Origin: Dokdonella fugitiva
Lineage (GTDB): Bacteria > Pseudomonadota > Gammaproteobacteria > Xanthomonadales > Rhodanobacteraceae
Assembly: GCF_004342425.1 (NCBI RefSeq)
Contig: NZ_SLWQ01000012.1
Span: forward strand, 1-64,000
DNA: 64,000 bases
Reading direction: 5' to 3'
In this document: positions 60,742-64,000 of the stretch, piece by piece
How positions within the stretch are numbered: position 1 is the stretch's first letter
Layout of the letters: every line of letters starts with the position of its first letter
Position numbers and translations under genes: made by a program
The notes under the pieces: model-generated
Database searches by the model: none
What the model was told of the DNA's origin: nothing
What the model saw: only the letters and a program-made list of their open reading frames with translations

Positions 60742-63126
60742 TCATAGCAGCGCCGCCGACGCTGTCTGTGAGGACGTCGACGCGGCGGCGACCGGTGCGG
60801 GCGAGCCGCGCATGCCCTCGCGCCAGTAGTGCCATTGCCGCTCGCGCTCGCGCGCGACGATCCGCGGTGGCGCGTCGGCCGGAAACGCGAGATGGACGGC
60901 GCCCGCGTCGGCGGTGTTGACGAGCACGGCCCCGATCGCCGCATAGCGCGCGACGACGTCCGGCGCGGGATGGTGGAAGCGGTTGCGCCAGCCGGCCGAG
61001 ACGACCGCGATGACCGGATGCAACGCCGCGAGCAGGGCCGGGCTGGACGAGCTGCGGCTGCCGTGGTGCGGCACGATGATCGCGAGCGGCGGCCCTGCCC
61101 CGGCCGCGCCGGCGACGTCGCCCTCGACGCGACGGCTGATGTCGCCGGGCAGCAGCAGGCGACCTGCGCGTCCTTCGACGAGCAAGACGCAGGAACGATC
61201 GTTGCCGCGAACGTCCGCGGCCGCCTCGGCCGGGCCGAGCATGGCGAAGCGCACGCCGTCCCATTCCCACGCCTCGCCCGCACGGCAGGCGTCGGCGCCG
61301 ATCGCGAGCCGCCCGGGTTCCCCGCTCGCGCGCGCGGCAGCAGGGAATGCGCGCGCGACGGTCGCCGCGCCGCCGGCGTGATCGTTGTCGCCGTGGCTGA
61401 TCACGAAGCGATCGAGCCGATCGACGCCGAGCGCGTGCAGCGCCGGCAGGACCGCAGCATCGCCGAGGTCGAAATCGGACGGATAGCGCGCCCCGGCATC
61501 GAACAGCAGCGCGTGTCCGCGCGTGCGCACCAACACCGAAAGCCCCTGGCCGACGTCGATGACCAGCGCCTCGAACGCGCCCGCTCCGGGCGGCGGGCGC
61601 GACGGCCAGAGCAGCGGCACGAACAGCAGCAGGCCGAGCAGGCGCGCCGGCGTCGCGCGCGGCAGGAACAGCCACAGCGCGCCGGCGATCGCGAGCGCGG
61701 CGGTCCACGGCTCGGACTCGGGCAGCCACCAGTGCGCGCCGGGCCAGTGCGCGGCCTGCTCCAGCAGCCACCACTGCACGTGCGCGACCGCGGCGGCGAG
61801 CGCGAGCGGGAGCATGGCCGCGGCGGGCAGGAGCAGCAGCGCGATCACGGCCAGCAGGCACAGCGGCACGATCACGAAACTGATCACCGGCACCGCGACC
61901 AGGTTCGACAACGCGCCGACCAGCGACGCCTCGCCGAAGAACGCTATCGACAGGGGCAACAGCGCGACGGTCATGACCAGCTGGCCGAGGCCGAGTTCAC
62001 GCAGGAAGCGCAGGCGGCCACGTACCGGGCCGAGCGCGAGCATGAGGAACGCCACGCCGACGAACGAGAGCCAGAAGCCGGGTGCCAGCGTCGCCAATGG
62101 ATCGACGGCGAGGATCGCGAGCAGCGCGAGCGCGAGCGTGTGCGGGCCACCGCCACCGCGTCGGCCGAAGCGCATCGCGGCCACCACCGCGATCATCGCC
62201 AGCGTGCGCACGGTCGGCAGGCTGCCGCCCGCGAGCAGGCCGTAAAGCGAGGCCGCCAGCAACGCGGCCGGCGCGCGCACGAGCGGATAAGCCATGCGCA
62301 GGCCGAGGCGCGGGCACGCCGCCCACAGCGACCAGGCGAGTGCGACACCGAACAGGCCGGCGACGCCGACGTGGAAACCGGAGATCGCGATCAGGTGCGG
62401 GATTCCGTTGGCGCGCGCGACCTCCCAATCGCCCTGCTCGAGGCCGCGCGTATCGCCGATCGCGAACGCGCGCAGCAAGGCCGCATCGTGCGCATCGGTG
62501 ACGCGCGACGCGATGCCCGCGGCGATCGATTCGCGCAGGCGGTCGATGCACGCGGCACGCGCACCGAGTCGGCGGTCGACCTCCGCCTCGCGCACGTAGC
62601 CGACCGCGACGATGCCGCGCTCGAGCGCCTGCCGTTCGGCGTCGAAGCCGCCCGGGTTCACCAGCCCGCGCGGACGCTTGAGCCGCAGCAAAAGCTGCCA
62701 GCGGTCGCAGGCGGCAAGCGCCTCCGGCGCGCCGTCGTACCAGGCGACGCGCACGCGACCGCGCAACGGAAGATCGTCGCCGTCGAGGCGGGCCTGCTCG
62801 ATGCGCAGCACGAACCGGGTCGCGTCGTCGCGCCGCAGCGGCAGGCCATCGACGGTACCGGCGACGAGCACGTCGCGTCCTTCCAGCTCCGACGGCAGGC
62901 GCGCGTCGAGGGCGATGCCCGCGTGCCACGCGCACCAGGCGAAGCCGAGCAGCAGCCAGCCGAGAAGGCGCAGGCGGGGCAGCAGGAGGGCGAGCGCCCC
63001 GAGACCCGCGAGCGCGAGCACGAGCACGCCCGAAGGCAGCGCCGGCAGCGCATGCACGGCGAGTACGCCGCACAACGCGGCAATGGCCGCGCACACGCCG
63101 ACGATCGGTCTCCGCGCTTCGAGCAT
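60742..63126 (-). CDS. comEC: DNA uptake channel ComEC/Rec2
   Basis: A 794-residue polytopic protein with the three ComEC parts: an N-terminal DUF4131 region, the central competence domain with many membrane segments (IPHLIAISGFHVGVAGLFGV, LYGLLAGGSLPTVRTLAMI), and a C-terminal metallo-beta-lactamase-like domain (FEALVIDVGQGLSVLV, FVISHGDNDHAGGAATV, AIIVPHHGSRSSSSPALLAAL). It forms the inner-membrane channel for single-stranded DNA in natural transformation, and the last domain may act as a nuclease. Its place between lolD and exbB is conserved in the group. Confidence 0.92.
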   Translation of the reverse strand: MLEARRPIVGVCAAIAALCGVLAVHALPALPSGVLVLALAGLGALALLLPRLRLLGWLLLGFAWCAWHAGIALDARLPSELEGRDVLVAGTVDGLPLRRDDATRFVLRIEQARLDGDDLPLRGRVRVAWYDGAPEALAACDRWQLLLRLKRPRGLVNPGGFDAERQALERGIVAVGYVREAEVDRRLGARAACIDRLRESIAAGIASRVTDAHDAALLRAFAIGDTRGLEQGDWEVARANGIPHLIAISGFHVGVAGLFGVALAWSLWAACPRLGLRMAYPLVRAPAALLAASLYGLLAGGSLPTVRTLAMIAVVAAMRFGRRGGGGPHTLALALLAILAVDPLATLAPGFWLSFVGVAFLMLALGPVRGRLRFLRELGLGQLVMTVALLPLSIAFFGEASLVGALSNLVAVPVISFVIVPLCLLAVIALLLLPAAAMLPLALAAAVAHVQWWLLEQAAHWPGAHWWLPESEPWTAALAIAGALWLFLPRATPARLLGLLLFVPLLWPSRPPPGAGAFEALVIDVGQGLSVLVRTRGHALLFDAGARYPSDFDLGDAAVLPALHALGVDRLDRFVISHGDNDHAGGAATVARAFPAAARASGEPGRLAIGADACRAGEAWEWDGVRFAMLGPAEAAADVRGNDRSCVLLVEGRAGRLLLPGDISRRVEGDVAGAAGAGPPLAIIVPHHGSRSSSSPALLAALHPVIAVVSAGWRNRFHHPAPDVVARYAAIGAVLVNTADAGAVHLAFPADAPPRIVARERERQWHYWREGMRGSPAPVAAASTSSQTASAALL

Positions 63127-63186
63127 CCTGCCCTCGCCTCGCTCGTTGACGACCGCGCTCCGTCGCGGCCACCCGCCACCGCCGTG

Positions 63187-63909
63187 CTAGGCGGCGTGCG
63201 GGTGCAGCCTGCCGCCGGAGAGTTCGAGCACGCGCCCGGCGCGCGCGGCGAGCTTCGGGTCATGCGTGACGAGCACGAGCGCGGTGCCGATCTCGCGGTT
63301 GAGCTCCAGCATGAGGTCGTACACCTGCGCCGCATTGCGCTCGTCGAGATTGCCGGTCGGCTCGTCGCCGAGCACGCAGGCCGGGCGCGTGACCAGTGCG
63401 CGCGCGACCGCGCAGCGCTGGCGCTCGCCCCCGGACAGTTCACCCGGCTTGTGCTCGAGCCGCTCGCCGAGGCCCACCCGCTGCAGGAGCGCGATCGCGC
63501 GATGGCGGGCTTCATCGATCGCGGTGCCGCGGATCAGCAGCGGCATGCAGACGTTCTCGATCGCGCTGAATTCGGGCAGCAAGTGGTGGAACTGGTAGAC
63601 GAAGCCGAGCGCGCGGTTGCGCAGCTCGCCGCGCGCGCGATCGGACAGGCGCGACATCACCGTGCCGTCGACGCTCACCTCGCCCGCCGTCGGTGCGTCG
63701 AGGCCGCCGAGGATGTGCAGCAGCGTGCTCTTGCCGGTGCCCGAGGCGCCGATGATCGCGACCGTTTCACCGCGTCGCACCGAGAGGTCGACGTCGCGCA
63801 GCACGTCGGTGCGCAGCTTGCCTTCCTGGTAGGTCTTGGCGACGCCGGCGGCGGAGAGGACGGTGCCGGGGCCGGGGGCCGAGGGCTGAGGGCTGGAATT
63901 TCGCATCAT
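63187..63909 (-). CDS. lolD: lipoprotein-releasing system ATPase LolD
   Basis: A 240-residue ABC ATPase of the LolCDE complex, which extracts lipoproteins from the inner membrane. Walker A is IIGASGTGKSTLLHILGGLD, the Q-loop/LolD block FVYQFHHLLPEFSAIENVCM, the signature ELSGGERQRCAVARALV, and the Walker B region LGDEPTGNLDERNA. The N-terminus has two adjacent Met (63909 or 63906). Four bases separate it from the lolC/E gene upstream. Confidence 0.93.
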   Translation of the reverse strand: MMRNSSPQPSAPGPGTVLSAAGVAKTYQEGKLRTDVLRDVDLSVRRGETVAIIGASGTGKSTLLHILGGLDAPTAGEVSVDGTVMSRLSDRARGELRNRALGFVYQFHHLLPEFSAIENVCMPLLIRGTAIDEARHRAIALLQRVGLGERLEHKPGELSGGERQRCAVARALVTRPACVLGDEPTGNLDERNAAQVYDLMLELNREIGTALVLVTHDPKLAARAGRVLELSGGRLHPHAA

Positions 63910-63913
63910 CGGC

Positions 63914-64000
63914 TCACTCGTAACGCAACGCCGCCGCAGGTTCGGTCTTCGCCGCGCGCCGCGCCGGATAGAGCGTCGCGAACGTGCAGAACAGGAACGC
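63914..64000 (-). CDS. LolC/LolE family permease, C-terminal end (partial)
   Basis: The last 28 residues and the stop are present; the rest lies beyond the right edge. FATLYPARRAAKTEPAAALRYE is the conserved C-terminal tail of LolC/LolE permeases, after the last membrane helix. It directly precedes lolD, as in the usual lolC-lolD order. LolC and LolE cannot be told apart from so little. Confidence 0.85.
   Translation of the reverse strand, partial: AFLFCTFATLYPARRAAKTEPAAALRYE

Overview
The window is high-GC, densely coded DNA that looks like a gammaproteobacterium of the Xanthomonadales (Lysobacteraceae or Rhodanobacteraceae, Dokdonella-like). The grounds are the order lolC/E-lolD-comEC-exbB-exbD-msbA-lpxK at the right end, a YajQ protein, an S53 (sedolisin) peptidase, RsuA, RsmC, RluF, YajD and YheS orthologues, and many short dispersed palindromic repeats. 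Assignment is by protein family resemblance only; no database was searched.

Layout. 0-0.1 kb: right end of an IS5-like element. 0.1-6.1 kb: two small membrane proteins, the helicase gene dbpA with a DUF1415 gene, a DUF2233 protein, a DUF2167 protein paired with an M50 membrane protease, and yajQ. 6.2-12 kb: an SPFH/band-7 protein with a secreted SH3-like protein, then a cupin and rubredoxin-MBL pair facing a MocR regulator. 12-17.5 kb: RNA-modification and translation genes (rsuA, rsmC, yajD, yheS) with a secreted transglutaminase-like protein and a Cys-rich protein. 17.6-19 kb: gene remnants and a methyltransferase with a one-base frameshift in a G6 tract. 19.3-31.7 kb: MATE exporter, secreted RidA, queuosine-precursor transporter yhhQ, a large S53 peptidase with a duplicated C-terminal domain, yebC, HAD phosphatase, M20 peptidase, rluF, OsmC, thpR, a YbaY-like lipoprotein and a broken glyoxalase-like gene. 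32.1-48.5 kb: the most coherent region. On the minus strand lie a transglutaminase-like protein, a TonB-dependent receptor, LysA, an M19 dipeptidase and two serine hydrolases. Divergently on the plus strand lie a DUF819 membrane protein, an NlpC/P60 endopeptidase, an L-Ala-D/L-Glu-type dipeptide epimerase, an RpiR regulator, an L,D-transpeptidase and a dicarboxylate/amino-acid symporter. I infer a locus for scavenging peptidoglycan stem peptides. 48.5-56.6 kb: DUF4142 protein, Lhr helicase, and MgtA P-type ATPase with a structured leader. 56.8-64 kb: the envelope operon named above.

Three dispersed repeat families recur. Family A is an inverted repeat whose translation reads KHEGHEG. Family B is a REP hairpin ending in GTAGGGCGG, whose TAG is the stop codon of rsuA, yheS and mgtA. 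Family C consists of GTGCGCGACC palindromes flanked by GGAGC/GCTCC. No tRNA, rRNA, CRISPR array or prophage was seen.
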